Origin: Dyadobacter subterraneus
GTDB lineage: Bacteria; Bacteroidota; Bacteroidia; Cytophagales; Spirosomataceae
Direction of reading: 5' to 3'
Length of the DNA: 64,000 nucleotides
Assembly (NCBI RefSeq): GCF_015221875.1
Contig: NZ_JACYGY010000002.1
Coordinates: 1,487,573 to 1,551,572 of the forward strand
This document shows, one piece after another, positions 43,612-52,363 of the stretch. The notes under the pieces were generated by a model. The model made no database searches. It had not been told where the DNA came from and saw only the letters and a program-made list of their open reading frames with translations. Position 1 is the stretch's first letter. Each line of letters starts with the position of its first letter. The position numbers and the translations under genes are program-made.

Positions 43612-44592
43612 TTATTCTTCTAAAACTTCCAGCGTGTTCAGTTCCGGACCGCCACCCCGATTACCTGAACCGGCAGCTATATAAACTTTTTTATGCATCG
43701 TAACGGCCTGAGTACCATGTCTGCCTTGAAGCAGAGACGGATATTTTTCCCATTTCCGGGTATGTGTGTTAAATGCTTCAACTTCATTATGACCTACCTC
43801 ATGCGCATCACTTTCTCCTCCGATAAATAAAACTTTATGGCCCAAAGCTACGGTAGTATTTCCGGCTCGTTTGGTCGGGATATTGTTGGAAGGATCTAAG
43901 GTTTCCCATTTGCCGGTCTTGAAATCATATACATCAACTTCGGCAATTGTGGTATTGAGTACCTGATTAATTCTTGCCGTGGAAAGTCGTCCACCAGCTA
44001 CGTAAAGTTTATTGTCAACAACGGCAACCTGTATATGGTCGCGTTTTCTTGGGGCATCCGGCAATTGTTTCCATGTATTTGTTGCAGGGTCAAATTCATC
44101 AAACCATGCAACCTGTCCATCCCAGTGACCGTCCTGAATGCCACAAATCACATAGATTTTATCATTCAAAACAAAAGCGCCAGCGGCACCGCGTCTTCTG
44201 TTTTCAGGAATTTCCGGGCCTTTCCGCCACTCATTTTTGATTGGATTAAAAATATAAATATTAGGAATTGGCGTTTCGTGAGGATACCCGCCCGTAAACG
44301 CGCCCACCACATATATTTCGTCTTTGAATGATACTGCCTGGAAGTGGCTCATTTCAAGAGGTGTCTTGCTTAGGCTGACCCAGGTATTTTTCTTTGGGTC
44401 ATATTCATCCACGGTTTTAATATCGCGGCCACCGAGCAGATAAAGTTTTCCGTTAGCCTCAGCCATTGCATTTTCCAGTCTTTTTACCGGAAGATTTTCT
44501 GGTTCGATGGCTTTCCACATTTGAGCCGAAACAGAAAAAGCCATGGCGTTCATGGCTAGAAATATAGAGAAAATCTTGTGAAACAGGTTCAT
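43612..44592 (-). CDS. Secreted Kelch-repeat protein
   Basis: The 326-residue protein has a signal peptide ending FSVSAQ and five to six Kelch motifs, for example KLYLLGGRDIKTVDEYDPK, EIYVVGAFTGGYP, KIYVICGIQDG, KLYVAGGRLS and KVLFIGGESD. These form a six-bladed beta-propeller. The mutarotase NanM has the same architecture in bacteria, but I see no catalytic residue that would assign that role. Its position downstream of two GH144 genes could link it to glycan handling. A strong hairpin at 44616-44644 separates it from them. Confidence 0.8.
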   Translation of the reverse strand: MNLFHKIFSIFLAMNAMAFSVSAQMWKAIEPENLPVKRLENAMAEANGKLYLLGGRDIKTVDEYDPKKNTWVSLSKTPLEMSHFQAVSFKDEIYVVGAFTGGYPHETPIPNIYIFNPIKNEWRKGPEIPENRRRGAAGAFVLNDKIYVICGIQDGHWDGQVAWFDEFDPATNTWKQLPDAPRKRDHIQVAVVDNKLYVAGGRLSTARINQVLNTTIAEVDVYDFKTGKWETLDPSNNIPTKRAGNTTVALGHKVLFIGGESDAHEVGHNEVEAFNTHTRKWEKYPSLLQGRHGTQAVTMHKKVYIAAGSGNRGGGPELNTLEVLEE

Positions 44593-44615
44593 AATAAATT
44601 GCGTCGGGTATAGAA

Positions 44616-44644
44616 GCGTTCATGGAATTGTGCTCCATGAACGC
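44616..44644 (-). terminator. Hairpin between GH144 and the Kelch gene
   Basis: An 11-bp perfect stem pairs GCGTTCATGGA at 44616-44626 with TCCATGAACGC at 44634-44644. On the minus strand TTCTATACC follows, a weak T-tract. It could end or attenuate the glucan operon transcript before the Kelch gene. Confidence 0.6.
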
Positions 44645-44734
44645 CGTTAAAATACCATCAAGGTACAATTTATTTTATAATTTCTGAAAAGCAGTTCGGA
44701 AAGCTTATTCTTGTGAATTTTGGCAAATGACCAG

Positions 44735-46108
44735 TTAATTTTTGCTGATTGTTTTCAAAGCCGGACTTTCAAAATTCAACTTTTTTAATCCATTTTGTAC
44801 ATCCGGGCTACTCATGAATAATTTCCACAATAATCCTGTCCGGTAGTTTTCAATCATCACAATTATTGGTCCCTGATCAATTGCTAAATGTGATTTTGCA
44901 TACCAGTTTTGCGATTCGTTAAAGGCATCTGTAAATCCATATTCGCTCCAAATTTTATCTCCCAAATCATCGTAGAAATGTCTCAGCGCTTTCATTGATT
45001 GTTGAGGCGCATACGGAAAAGAGGATAATGCAGCGGTCGGTGTTATGGTACCAAAATCATTGGTCGGAGAAAATGCATTGTATCCATCAAAGGTATCGCT
45101 TGCTGTTAATCCCCAGCTATTTTCACCATAACCTTTAAATTTTCCAGGATTGGCAACACAATGTTTGTAGTTAATCATCGTGTGATTCACATTTTGCTCC
45201 CAGTAGTCAGCATACTGATCTTTCAGTTTGCGTGGGTCTAATCCTAAAAATGAATAATGTGCAAAAAATAAAGGACCGCCAAAATCAAAACCTAATGGAA
45301 GTTTGACACCATAAAACTCTTTTCCATTTTTAAAATGATCACTTTGTGCCCAGCATTTATTGTAAACCTGTGCCGTGATTGGATATCGGGGTGACGACGC
45401 TGCCATGATGTAAGTGATCAGCGTTTCATTATAACCGCGCAATTCAAAATTCATTGCCCAGCCATTGTTCGGGCTCCAATGCCAGAAAAGCTGATCCGGA
45501 TTTCCTCTGGTATACCAATCCCATTCTGCCTCTTCCCAAATCCAGGTAATCCGGTTTCTTAAATCCCTTTCGGTATCATTTTCTCCTTTAAAATACTGTT
45601 TTGCACAAATCAATCCCTGAAACAAAAAAGAAGATTCTACCAGATCTCCACCATCATCTTTTCGTCCGAACGGAATAATCTTACCAGTTCCTCCATTTAG
45701 CCAATGTGGAAAAATACCGTGATAATGATCCGCTTTGGAAAGGAATTTCACCATTTTTAAAAGTCTTTTTGAAACTGAATCTCTCGGAACCCAGCCGCGT
45801 TCTGCTGCTACGATCATCGCCATAATACCAAATCCGGTTCCGCCGGTTGTAACAACTTCATCGCCATAATCAAAGGCGACGTTGCTTCTTTCTCTGGCCA
45901 TACCACTTACCGGATGTCCAAATTCCCAGAAATACCGGAATGTTTGTTTTTGTACCAATTCAAGTAAGGCCGTATCGGATAAATTTTTAGGACGATTTAC
46001 GGGATTAAAGGTTAGTGGAGCAACGGCAGATTTTTTCTTTTGACCGATGCTGTTCTGCGAAATAAGCAGACCGCATATCAGGCTTAGTGATAAGAGTATT
46101 GATTTCAT
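44735..46108 (-). CDS. GH144-type endo-beta-1,2-glucanase homolog, copy 2
   Basis: The 457-residue protein has a signal peptide ending NSIGQ and an (alpha/alpha)6-barrel typical of the 'glucoamylase family' Pfam group that was later founded as GH144. Landmarks are YFWEFGHPVSGMARERSN, GGTGFGIMAMIVAAERGW, GIFPHWLNGGTGKIIPF, KDDGGDLVESSFLFQG and QGPIIVMIENYRTGLLW. The best-known GH144 enzyme, from Chitinophaga pinensis, cleaves beta-1,2-glucan internally to sophorose-type oligomers. This copy lacks a lipobox, so it is probably periplasmic. It is 60 bp downstream of a related lipoprotein copy. The family assignment is from memory of its motifs, and beta-1,2-glucan is the likely but not proven substrate. 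Confidence 0.83.
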   Translation of the reverse strand: MKSILLSLSLICGLLISQNSIGQKKKSAVAPLTFNPVNRPKNLSDTALLELVQKQTFRYFWEFGHPVSGMARERSNVAFDYGDEVVTTGGTGFGIMAMIVAAERGWVPRDSVSKRLLKMVKFLSKADHYHGIFPHWLNGGTGKIIPFGRKDDGGDLVESSFLFQGLICAKQYFKGENDTERDLRNRITWIWEEAEWDWYTRGNPDQLFWHWSPNNGWAMNFELRGYNETLITYIMAASSPRYPITAQVYNKCWAQSDHFKNGKEFYGVKLPLGFDFGGPLFFAHYSFLGLDPRKLKDQYADYWEQNVNHTMINYKHCVANPGKFKGYGENSWGLTASDTFDGYNAFSPTNDFGTITPTAALSSFPYAPQQSMKALRHFYDDLGDKIWSEYGFTDAFNESQNWYAKSHLAIDQGPIIVMIENYRTGLLWKLFMSSPDVQNGLKKLNFESPALKTISKN

Positions 46109-46168
46109 ATTTATAAAATTCTTTATGTTGAGGTAGTGAATTATTCGTCTTATCTATTTTCTATTCAA

Positions 46169-47521
46169 TTATAAATTCGGACTTTGAAAGCCCAGATTTT
46201 TCATTCCTGTTTTAATTTCCGGTGAACTCATAAACAGTTTCCATGGCAAGCCGCTACGATAATTTTCTATCATGATAATGATCGGTCCCTGGTCAATGGC
46301 CAGATAAGACGTTGCGTACCAGTTTGTATGTAAAGAAAACGCATCATAAAATCCATAATCTCCCCAAAGCCTGTCACCCAGCTTATAATAGAAAAACTTT
46401 AAGGCTTTCATCGATTCTGTGGGTGTATATGGAAATGCTGATATAGCCGCGGTAGGAGCGATCACGCCTTTGTCGCTGGTCGGAGAATTGGCATTGTAGC
46501 CATCTGGAATATCACTGGCTGTTAATCCCCAACAGAGTTCGCTGTATCCGTTATATTTTAATGGATTGGTCTTGCAGTAATTATAATTGATTAAGGTATG
46601 GTTCTGATTTTGAGTTAAATAATTTGTGTATTTGTCGGTAAGATTGGTTGGATTTATACCAAGAAACGAATATTGGGAGAAAAATAACGGACCTCCATAG
46701 GCAACTCCCAATGGCAGATTTATTCCATAATAACTGTTGCCGTTTTTGAAAGAACCGTTTCCGGTCCAGCCGTTATCATAAACAATATTGGGGATTGCAT
46801 GCGTAGGCGAGGAGGCGGCTAACGCATAGGTGATCAGACATTCATTCCAGCCTTTAATCGGCAAATTCATATCCCAGTTGTAATTTGGGCTCCAATGCCA
46901 ATACAATACGTTTTCATTATTATTTCTGAACCAATCCCATTCTACGGCATACCAGATTGTATTGATGTCATTTCTTAGCGCAGTTTCATTGGCATCATTC
47001 CCATCGAAATATTGTCGTGCTGTCAACAGACCCTGGATCAAATATGAAGTTTCAACCAGATCTGCGCCGTCATCTTTTGCACTAAACGGAACCACTACTC
47101 CGGTCGCACCATTCAACCAATGTGGAAATGCACCGTGAAATTTTTGTGCGTTGGTTTTCAAAAAGGCGACGATTTTCTGCATTCTTTCCAGGCCTTGCGC
47201 CCGGGTTATAAATTCCCTTTCAATAGCAATCGGAATTGTCATAATGCCAAAACCGCTTCCGCCAGAGGTAACCACATCACCGGAAGTATTTCTTTCTCTG
47301 GCCAAACCGCTAACCGGATGTCCAAAATCCCAGAAGTATTTGAAGGTCTGCTTTTGTACTAAAGTCAAAAGGGCATCGTCTGATATAATCGGGAATTTGT
47401 CAGTCGAGTCAATTGCAAAAGTTGCCGGTTTAATCGTTTCCGGTGGTTTAACATCATCACTTTTACACCCAGATGCAAAAACAATAAGAAGCAGAAAGAA
47501 TATTTGAAACCAATTTTTCAC
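46169..47521 (-). CDS. GH144-type endo-beta-1,2-glucanase homolog, lipoprotein copy 1
   Basis: The 450-residue protein begins with a lipoprotein signal (FASGCKSDD, cysteine near residue 19), so it is probably anchored to the outer membrane. Its catalytic domain matches its downstream neighbour through YFWDFGHPVSGLARERN, GGSGFGIMTIPIAIEREF, GAFPHWLNGATGVVVPF, KDDGADLVETSYLIQG and QGPIIIMIENYRSGLPWKLF. The two copies look like a tandem duplication. One plausible division is surface chain cleavage by this copy and periplasmic cleavage by the other (inference). It follows the susD terminator by about 40 bp. No beta-glucosidase for final sophorose hydrolysis is present in the window. Confidence 0.83.
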   Translation of the reverse strand: MKNWFQIFFLLLIVFASGCKSDDVKPPETIKPATFAIDSTDKFPIISDDALLTLVQKQTFKYFWDFGHPVSGLARERNTSGDVVTSGGSGFGIMTIPIAIEREFITRAQGLERMQKIVAFLKTNAQKFHGAFPHWLNGATGVVVPFSAKDDGADLVETSYLIQGLLTARQYFDGNDANETALRNDINTIWYAVEWDWFRNNNENVLYWHWSPNYNWDMNLPIKGWNECLITYALAASSPTHAIPNIVYDNGWTGNGSFKNGNSYYGINLPLGVAYGGPLFFSQYSFLGINPTNLTDKYTNYLTQNQNHTLINYNYCKTNPLKYNGYSELCWGLTASDIPDGYNANSPTSDKGVIAPTAAISAFPYTPTESMKALKFFYYKLGDRLWGDYGFYDAFSLHTNWYATSYLAIDQGPIIIMIENYRSGLPWKLFMSSPEIKTGMKNLGFQSPNL

Positions 47522-47563
47522 TGTGTTGCTTTTGTTAGGCTGGGAGAGATGTATCCCTTAGGA

Positions 47564-47621
47564 TAAAAAAACACCGGCCGAATTTTACAATCAGATTTCT
47601 GAGTATTATCGACCGGTGTTT
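47564..47621 (-). terminator. Terminator between glucan susD and GH144
   Basis: A 13-bp stem pairs 47569-47581 with 47609-47621, with one mismatch, and on the minus strand is followed by seven T residues. A small inner CAGA/TCTG hairpin lies in the loop. It is the third terminator in the window placed right after a susD gene. Confidence 0.85.
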
Positions 47622-47640
47622 GTTGTAGGATTTTATTTAA

Positions 47641-49134
47641 TTAGTATCCGGCATTCTGGGTTAAAACGCCGCCGCTCAAATCAATTTCTGTCTGAGGAAT
47701 TGGCCATACTTCATTTTTACCTGCAATCCATCCTTTTGGTCCGAAAACTGCTGTTCCTCTTCCCTGGCGGATCACATCAAAATAGCGGTCAAATTCCATC
47801 GCCAATTCAACCTGACGTTCGTGCCAGATGGCAGTTCTCAAAGCAACTTGCTCTGTGGTAGTAACTTTTGGAAGAATGGTTGTACTTGCACCTCTTGCTC
47901 TTGCACGAACAATTTCCAAAGAAGCCAATGCTTCCGTTGTTTTCCCCAATTCGTTGGCAGCTTCTGCATTCATCAGCAAAACATCTGAATAACGAATCAC
48001 ACGTACATTCTGCTGAGCCCCTTCATTAAATCCTGAAACATAAAGGCTGAAAGGCACATATGATTTCTGGTTATACATTGGATTGTCGCCAACCGTTGGA
48101 ATGAAATCACCTTCCGGCGTTGTTTCACCACGGAAAATAATTGTCGCGTCTCTTCTTGGATCTCCCGTTTCGAACGCATCAGCTAATTCCTTGGTTGGAA
48201 CGTTAAAGCCCCAGCCACCGCCAACAACACCTCTCACACCCTGAACTTGTGAATATTGAGAATTGGACGCATCAGCATTTTCAAGTACCAAAGCATTTTG
48301 TATTTCAAAAATGGATTCGGTCGAGTTTTCATTAGCAATTCTGAATAATTGTTCAAAATTTGAAACCAGTTTATATTGACCCAAACCGATAACCTGCGTA
48401 GTCAGATCATATACTTGCTGCCATTTTTTCTCATACATTGATACTTTCGCATGTAGAGACAAGGCCGCGCCTTTTGTAACACGACCCAAATCCGCAGCTC
48501 CATAACTGGTTGGTAATACAGCTTCTGCTTCTGTTAAATCCTTTTCAATCGCTGTATAGATTTCAGCTTTTGCAGTTCTTGGAATGTTATATTCTTCCGT
48601 TCCGGCAGGTACTTTTAATCTTAAAGGAACATCACCAAAAGCGCGAACCAGGCGGAAATACGAATAAGCACGGATGAATTTTGCTTCTGCCAGATATCTT
48701 TCTTTTAAAGCAGCAGTCATTTCGATAGCAGGAATATTATCTAAAACCTGGTTGGCATAGTTAATATTTTTGTATTGAGCAGACCAGAAAGCACCAAGCT
48801 GACCATCCGTAGAACCCACGGAAAAATTGTCGTATGTGTTCAAAAAAGTAGCGTCTGAGGCAGAACTTCCTTTTTCTGTTTCGTCAGAACCTAAACTTTC
48901 AACCGCAATCGCGCCAAAAGCTGTATTGTCAAAACTGCGCAAATTCGCATACATGGCATTGACAGCTTTGGTTGCATCGCTTTCATTTACCCAGAAAACG
49001 TCACCAGCCTGCTTGCCTTGCGGATCGGTATCCAGGAAACTGTCCTGACATGCAACCGGGAAAAGCAACATGGAAGCAAGTCCGGCATAAAGCCCGATCC
49101 GTTTAAAATTTGTTTTAAAATCTATATTGTTCAT
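47641..49134 (-). CDS. SusD-like lipoprotein of the beta-1,2-glucan locus
   Basis: The 497-residue lipoprotein has the lipobox FPVAC near residue 29, followed by QDSFLDTDPQGKQ, the usual SusD start. The TPR-like core includes FIRAYSYFRLVRAFGDVPLR, GRVTKGAALSLHAKVSMY and VIRYSDVLLMNAEAANELG, and HERQVELAMEFDRYFDVIRQG is the C-terminal signature. It should bind the glucan on the cell surface. It lies only 13 bp after susC, the tightest susCD spacing of the three pairs here. Substrate assignment comes from the two GH144 genes downstream. Confidence 0.92.
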   Translation of the reverse strand: MNNIDFKTNFKRIGLYAGLASMLLFPVACQDSFLDTDPQGKQAGDVFWVNESDATKAVNAMYANLRSFDNTAFGAIAVESLGSDETEKGSSASDATFLNTYDNFSVGSTDGQLGAFWSAQYKNINYANQVLDNIPAIEMTAALKERYLAEAKFIRAYSYFRLVRAFGDVPLRLKVPAGTEEYNIPRTAKAEIYTAIEKDLTEAEAVLPTSYGAADLGRVTKGAALSLHAKVSMYEKKWQQVYDLTTQVIGLGQYKLVSNFEQLFRIANENSTESIFEIQNALVLENADASNSQYSQVQGVRGVVGGGWGFNVPTKELADAFETGDPRRDATIIFRGETTPEGDFIPTVGDNPMYNQKSYVPFSLYVSGFNEGAQQNVRVIRYSDVLLMNAEAANELGKTTEALASLEIVRARARGASTTILPKVTTTEQVALRTAIWHERQVELAMEFDRYFDVIRQGRGTAVFGPKGWIAGKNEVWPIPQTEIDLSGGVLTQNAGY

Positions 49135-49147
49135 AGTCGTGATGATC

Positions 49148-52100
49148 TTAGAAAGTAATATTTAAACCAAAGTTGTAAGTTGCAGACAACGGATAAACGT
49201 TGGCATCAATTCCAGCCGTTGTTGGTTTATTGTCGGTTGCTCTAACTTCCGGCGAAAGTCCTTTGTATTTGAAAAAGTTAAGTGCATTCTGCGCATTGGC
49301 ATATACTCTCAGTTTTTTCAGTTTCAGACGATCCGTGATTTTCGTTGGTAAAGTAAACCCTAGCTGTGCATTTCTAACCCGGAAATAACTTCCGCTTTGT
49401 ACAAAGAATGAGTTTGGAAGATAATTGCTGCCACCTCCGATATTTGCAGACGGATACGTATTTGAAGTTCCTTCTCCATGCCAGCGGTTTTCAAAGAAAT
49501 CTTTGGTGACATTTTCATTTCCATAACGCCAGCCCAGGTTTGCATTGTAAATGTCGATTTTAGCAACACCCTGGAAATCCAATGTCAAATCAAGCCATTT
49601 GTAGTTCCAGGTAGTATTGATACCGTATGTATATTTTGGATTCGGATTACCAATAACTTGTCTGTCCAAACCGGTAATGTTGCCATCCGGTGTTCCGTTT
49701 GATCCGCTGATGTCACGGTATTTGAAATCACCTGGTTTTGCAGTTTTTTGTGCAGAAGCATCAATTTCAGCCTGGTTTTGGAAAATTCCGTCTACAATAT
49801 ATCCGTAGAAAGAACCGATAGGATCACCAACACGGGTTCTTGTAGCAAGTGCGCCACCTGTAAGTCCTACACCACCCGCATAAATCGGGTTGGCACCTGT
49901 TGATACAGACAAAACTTTGTTGGTATTCATGCTACCGTTAACACCGATGCTGTATGACAGATCTTTGCCAATTTCATCTCTCCAGCTGATCGATGCTTCA
50001 AATCCTTTATTTTGGAAATCAGCCTGGTTTCCTAATATACTACCAGATTGAGTACCGATAGAAGCTAGAACAGGAATATCAAAAATGGCTCTCTCTGTTT
50101 TTTTAGTATAATAATCTAATTCAACTGAAAGACGGTTTTTCATCATCGATGCTTCCAAACCGATATCTGTACCTACTCCGCGTTCCCAGTAAGTAACTGG
50201 GGGGATTATAGAATTGATACTAGCCCCCGTGTTCACAGTACTACCATAAATGGCAGCCAAAGATCCACCGGTTGCCACCGTTAAAGTTGAAAGGTTCGAA
50301 GGAACAGAAGCATTTCCGATTTTACCCCAGCTTCCGCGAAGTTTCAGGTTATCAAATACTTTCTGGTTTTGTAAAAATGGCTCATTGCTAATTACCCAGC
50401 CTGCACCAACCGATGGGAAATAACCCCAGGCATTTCCGCCTTGATAGAATTTGGAAGAACCATCCGCTCTTAACGAAGCATTGATCAAATAACGATCAGA
50501 AAAGGAATAATTAACACGACCGAAGTAAGATGAGTAAGTCGCCAAATCACCTTCGTCCGTTACACTTCTAGTATCAGCGTCCCCCAAAGCAAGATATAAG
50601 TCACCTTCACTTTTATAGGGAACATCGCGTGCAGTAGCAGTAAGCTGATAGGATTGATCGTGCTGCGCTGATTGTCCAAGAAGTGCAGTAAAACTGTGTT
50701 TGCCAATTTCTTTGGTGTAGGTCAGCGTATTTTCAAAAATCCAGTACCGAGCCTGCGGACGAACAAATTTCAGTAAACTGTTAGTATTACGTTGAGCTAA
50801 GGTCGCCGCATAAACTGGTGTATAAGTACGTGTTTCATCCTGTCCATAACGTCCACCCAAACTTGTACGGAATGTGAAGTTTTTCAAAAATGACAACTCA
50901 GCATATGCGTTTGCTGTCAGCAAAGTTTTTTTCGTAACCTGGTTGAAAACGTCAACTGTTACCTGTGGGTTGAAATTTACAGCATCACCCAGAAGTAATT
51001 TTGAAGGATCACCATAACTTCCATCCGCATTATAAACCGGCACTACCGGAGCAGCTGCATATAATTGACGGAAAATTCCACCACCTGCCACCCCTGGCTC
51101 GTCGTTTGATTTACTGAATGCACCTGTTGCTGTATAACCAACTTTCAGATTTTTAGAGATCTGGAAATCGTTTTGAAAACGGGCCGTATAACGTTTGAAA
51201 TTGTTCCTGTCAACAATACCATCTTGTTTCAGATAACCCAGTGACAAACCGTAAGTTGATTTTTCACCGCCGCCACTGACAGAAATCTGATGATTTGTAA
51301 TGAATGCATCGCGAAGAATTTGTTTGTACCAATCCGTTCCTTCACCATACTGAGAAGGATCCAGAAGTTGTTTTCCTCCGTTGATAGCGCTCAGTTCATT
51401 AGTCACAGTTGCGTATTGATTGGCATTGGCCATTTTAATCTGGTTGGTCACTTTCTGAACACCCACATAGCCATTATAATCAACGATCGCTTTTCCTGAT
51501 TTTCCTTTTTTGGTTGTGATCAAAACAACACCGTTTGCTGCACGAACACCATATATTGATTGGCTTGAAGCATCTTTCAGGATGTTCATGCTTTCAATAT
51601 CGTTGGAATTCAAGAAGCTGATATCATCAAACCAAACTCCGTCCACAACATAAAGCGGGTTGGGGCTACCATAAGCAGTACCTACACCACGAATACGAAT
51701 TTGCGGAGCTTCACCCGGTTTTCCTGAGTTGTTGATTTGAACACCAGCAACTTTTCCTTGTAAACCACTGACAGGGTTAATAGAAGATTGTTTTGAGATT
51801 TCACTTCCTTTGATTGAAATTACGGAACCAGTAATATCCAGTTTCTTTTGTGTTCCATAACCTACAATCACTACCTCATTCAACGCTTTTGCATCTTCCT
51901 GAAGTGCGATATTAATTACTGAATTTGAACCTACGGGAATTTCCTGTGGTGTCATCCCGATCATGGAAACAACCAGGATTGAACTTGTAGACGGAACGTT
52001 GATGGTATAATTTCCTTCATTATCTGTTGGAGCACCCGTAGTGGTACCCTTAATCAGAATACTTGCGCCCGGAAGTGCGGAGCCGTCTGTCGCCGAAGTG

Positions 52101-52195
52101 ACCTTACCTGTTATGTTGATTCCCTGCGCGAACGATAGTGTGGTCATGCACGCAAAAATGATCAACAAGTACAGCGATCGTACATTTGCTTTCAT
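49148..52195 (-). CDS. SusC-like TonB-linked transporter of the beta-1,2-glucan locus
   Basis: The 1015-residue protein has a signal peptide ending LSFAQ, a CarboxypepD_reg domain (about residues 25-105), a plug with ALNEVVIVGYGTQKKLDITG, GLQGKVAGVQINNSG and MNILKDASSQSIYGVRAANG, and a barrel ending YNFGLNITF. These features are standard for SusC. The window's best promoter is 40 bases upstream of the start, and a pair of direct repeats just before that promoter probably receives the regulator encoded next door. It should import beta-1,2-glucan oligosaccharides with its SusD partner. Confidence 0.94.
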   Translation of the reverse strand: MKANVRSLYLLIIFACMTTLSFAQGINITGKVTSATDGSALPGASILIKGTTTGAPTDNEGNYTINVPSTSSILVVSMIGMTPQEIPVGSNSVINIALQEDAKALNEVVIVGYGTQKKLDITGSVISIKGSEISKQSSINPVSGLQGKVAGVQINNSGKPGEAPQIRIRGVGTAYGSPNPLYVVDGVWFDDISFLNSNDIESMNILKDASSQSIYGVRAANGVVLITTKKGKSGKAIVDYNGYVGVQKVTNQIKMANANQYATVTNELSAINGGKQLLDPSQYGEGTDWYKQILRDAFITNHQISVSGGGEKSTYGLSLGYLKQDGIVDRNNFKRYTARFQNDFQISKNLKVGYTATGAFSKSNDEPGVAGGGIFRQLYAAAPVVPVYNADGSYGDPSKLLLGDAVNFNPQVTVDVFNQVTKKTLLTANAYAELSFLKNFTFRTSLGGRYGQDETRTYTPVYAATLAQRNTNSLLKFVRPQARYWIFENTLTYTKEIGKHSFTALLGQSAQHDQSYQLTATARDVPYKSEGDLYLALGDADTRSVTDEGDLATYSSYFGRVNYSFSDRYLINASLRADGSSKFYQGGNAWGYFPSVGAGWVISNEPFLQNQKVFDNLKLRGSWGKIGNASVPSNLSTLTVATGGSLAAIYGSTVNTGASINSIIPPVTYWERGVGTDIGLEASMMKNRLSVELDYYTKKTERAIFDIPVLASIGTQSGSILGNQADFQNKGFEASISWRDEIGKDLSYSIGVNGSMNTNKVLSVSTGANPIYAGGVGLTGGALATRTRVGDPIGSFYGYIVDGIFQNQAEIDASAQKTAKPGDFKYRDISGSNGTPDGNITGLDRQVIGNPNPKYTYGINTTWNYKWLDLTLDFQGVAKIDIYNANLGWRYGNENVTKDFFENRWHGEGTSNTYPSANIGGGSNYLPNSFFVQSGSYFRVRNAQLGFTLPTKITDRLKLKKLRVYANAQNALNFFKYKGLSPEVRATDNKPTTAGIDANVYPLSATYNFGLNITF

Positions 52196-52242
52196 TGGTT
52201 TCTAGTTAGGTATTTTGAACTTTACAAAGATTAAATTGTCTT

Positions 52243-52274
52243 CAAAACTAAGAAGTAATAATAGCCATTGTCAA
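52243..52274 (-). promoter_or_regulatory. Promoter of the beta-1,2-glucan susC operon
   Basis: On the minus strand TTG at 52274-52272 is followed after 21 bases by TAGTTTTG at 52250-52243, a full consensus match. Transcription should start near 52236, giving a leader of about 40 bases. Confidence 0.65.
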
Positions 52275-52281
52275 AAATACC

Positions 52282-52301
52282 ACTACATCACAACTACATC
52301 A
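52282..52301 (-). promoter_or_regulatory. Direct repeat TGATGTAGT x2, candidate activator site
   Basis: The nonamer occurs at 52282-52290 and 52293-52301, 11 bp apart, which places both copies on the same face of the helix. The near copy ends seven bases upstream of the -33 TTG. This is where an activator contacting RNA polymerase would bind. Confidence 0.6.
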
Positions 52302-52363
52302 ATAAGAATAATGCAATGAAATTTGTTATTTTAAGAAGAAAATATTGGTTTTGTCTATATGAT

